From JBBIMS01 sp964531645 (GTDB lineage Bacteria; Acidobacteriota; Aminicenantia; JBFLYD01; JBBIMS01), in NCBI GenBank assembly GCA_964531645.1, contig CAZHEF010000019.1, positions 1 to 45,616 of the forward strand: DNA of 45,616 nucleotides, written 5' to 3'. Under the pieces are notes generated by a model. The model did not search any database. It was not told the origin of the DNA and saw only the letters and a list, made by a program, of their open reading frames with translations. Shown piece after piece: positions 45,298 through 45,616 of this stretch (within the stretch, counting starts at the first letter, position 1; each line of letters begins with the position of its first letter). Made by a program: the position numbers and the translations under genes.

Positions 45298-45616
45298 TTA
45301 TTTTATCAGTTCATATAATTTTTCAAGATGAGGATATTTTAACTTTTGCGAAGTTCTAAGAAGTTCATCGGAATATTTTTTTTTCTTTTTATTTTCTCTG
45401 CGAGAACTTCTCGCTTCATTTTCTCCATTAATTCTTCGAGTTCAGGATATTCTGTTTCCTTTAAAGCCTCAAGAAGAGAAACGATATCTCCAGGGTCTTC
45501 CCATTTTTTAATCTTTTCCGAAGAAACCTCGAGACCGATTTTGTTGACCTCTTTAAATTTTTCAGAAGAGATATAATTCCTATATCACCAATAACAAAAA
45601 AAATCAAAATATATAG
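45298..45616 (-). pseudogene. Partial, frameshifted gene at the window edge
   Basis: The minus strand reads KIGLEVSSEKIKKWEDPGDI and VSLLEALKETEYPELEELME, changes frame at a run of nine A (45376-45384), and continues KYSDELLRTSQKLKYPHLEK to the stop at 45298. Near the edge a second frame change separates this from a hydrophobic segment (LIFFVIGDIGII) that could be a signal peptide or the end of an upstream domain. The repeated acidic-hydrophobic helices are reminiscent of HEAT-like repeats, but I cannot assign a family. The 5' end is outside the window or lost. Confidence 0.45.

Noticed and set aside
45346..45576. Plus-strand frame of 76 codons at the right edge
   Set aside because: The minus strand has a better coding pattern with charged helices; the plus frame looks like its shadow.

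Overview
The window is AT-rich bacterial DNA from what looks like an uncultivated, deep-branching lineage. It has bacterial PriA, sigma70-like promoters and Shine-Dalgarno sites. No rRNA or tRNA is present and I cannot name a phylum.

Left part (79-11365, all minus strand): an NhaD/ArsB-like antiporter; a frameshifted secreted DUF2330-like gene; small membrane and secreted proteins; an FAD dehydrogenase; an unusual exported double-SIS (MurQ/GKRP-like) protein; a DUF362 ferredoxin protein; and malic enzyme. Middle part (11482-25447, plus strand): a MinD/ParA ATPase, a large secreted GH42-like glycosidase, a cysteine desulfurase, a badly decayed radical SAM/SPASM gene, a GT-C membrane glycosyltransferase, and four overlapping GT4-like glycosyltransferases that suggest cell-surface glycan synthesis.

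The centrepiece (26853-39896) is a type I-B (Tneap/Cst-type) CRISPR-Cas operon in decay: cas6, two protein toxin-antitoxin-like pairs (DUF6922-like plus AbiEii-like nucleotidyltransferase), a broken MNT nucleotidyltransferase, cas8b/cst1, cas7/cst2, cas5, cas3, an inserted DUF4143-type ATPase, cas4, cas1 and cas2. The cas8b gene carries a stop, a MITE-like insertion and a frameshift. The cas7 gene has lost its middle, cas5 has one frameshift, and cas1 is split by a complete 1.6-kb IS with a 6-bp target duplication. The cas6, cas3, cas4 and cas2 frames are intact. There is no CRISPR array in the window. The TA-like genes are tightly coupled to cas6 and sit in the cas6-cas8 interval, the place where the CreTA RNA guard lies in a haloarchaeal type I-B system. 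The ATPase insertion left a second copy of the 5' end of cas4.

Right part (40538-45616, minus strand): a PriA with degenerate helicase motifs overlaps a fused radical SAM-DUF2344 gene, followed by a dispersed repeat and a partial frameshifted gene at the edge.

Two themes cut across the window. Six starts have a good -10 box about 5-11 bases upstream, which predicts leaderless mRNAs. Many genes are broken by single-base changes in A or T runs, which could be real decay or read error. Several cas lesions (IS, deletion, insertion, duplication) are structural and cannot be read error.
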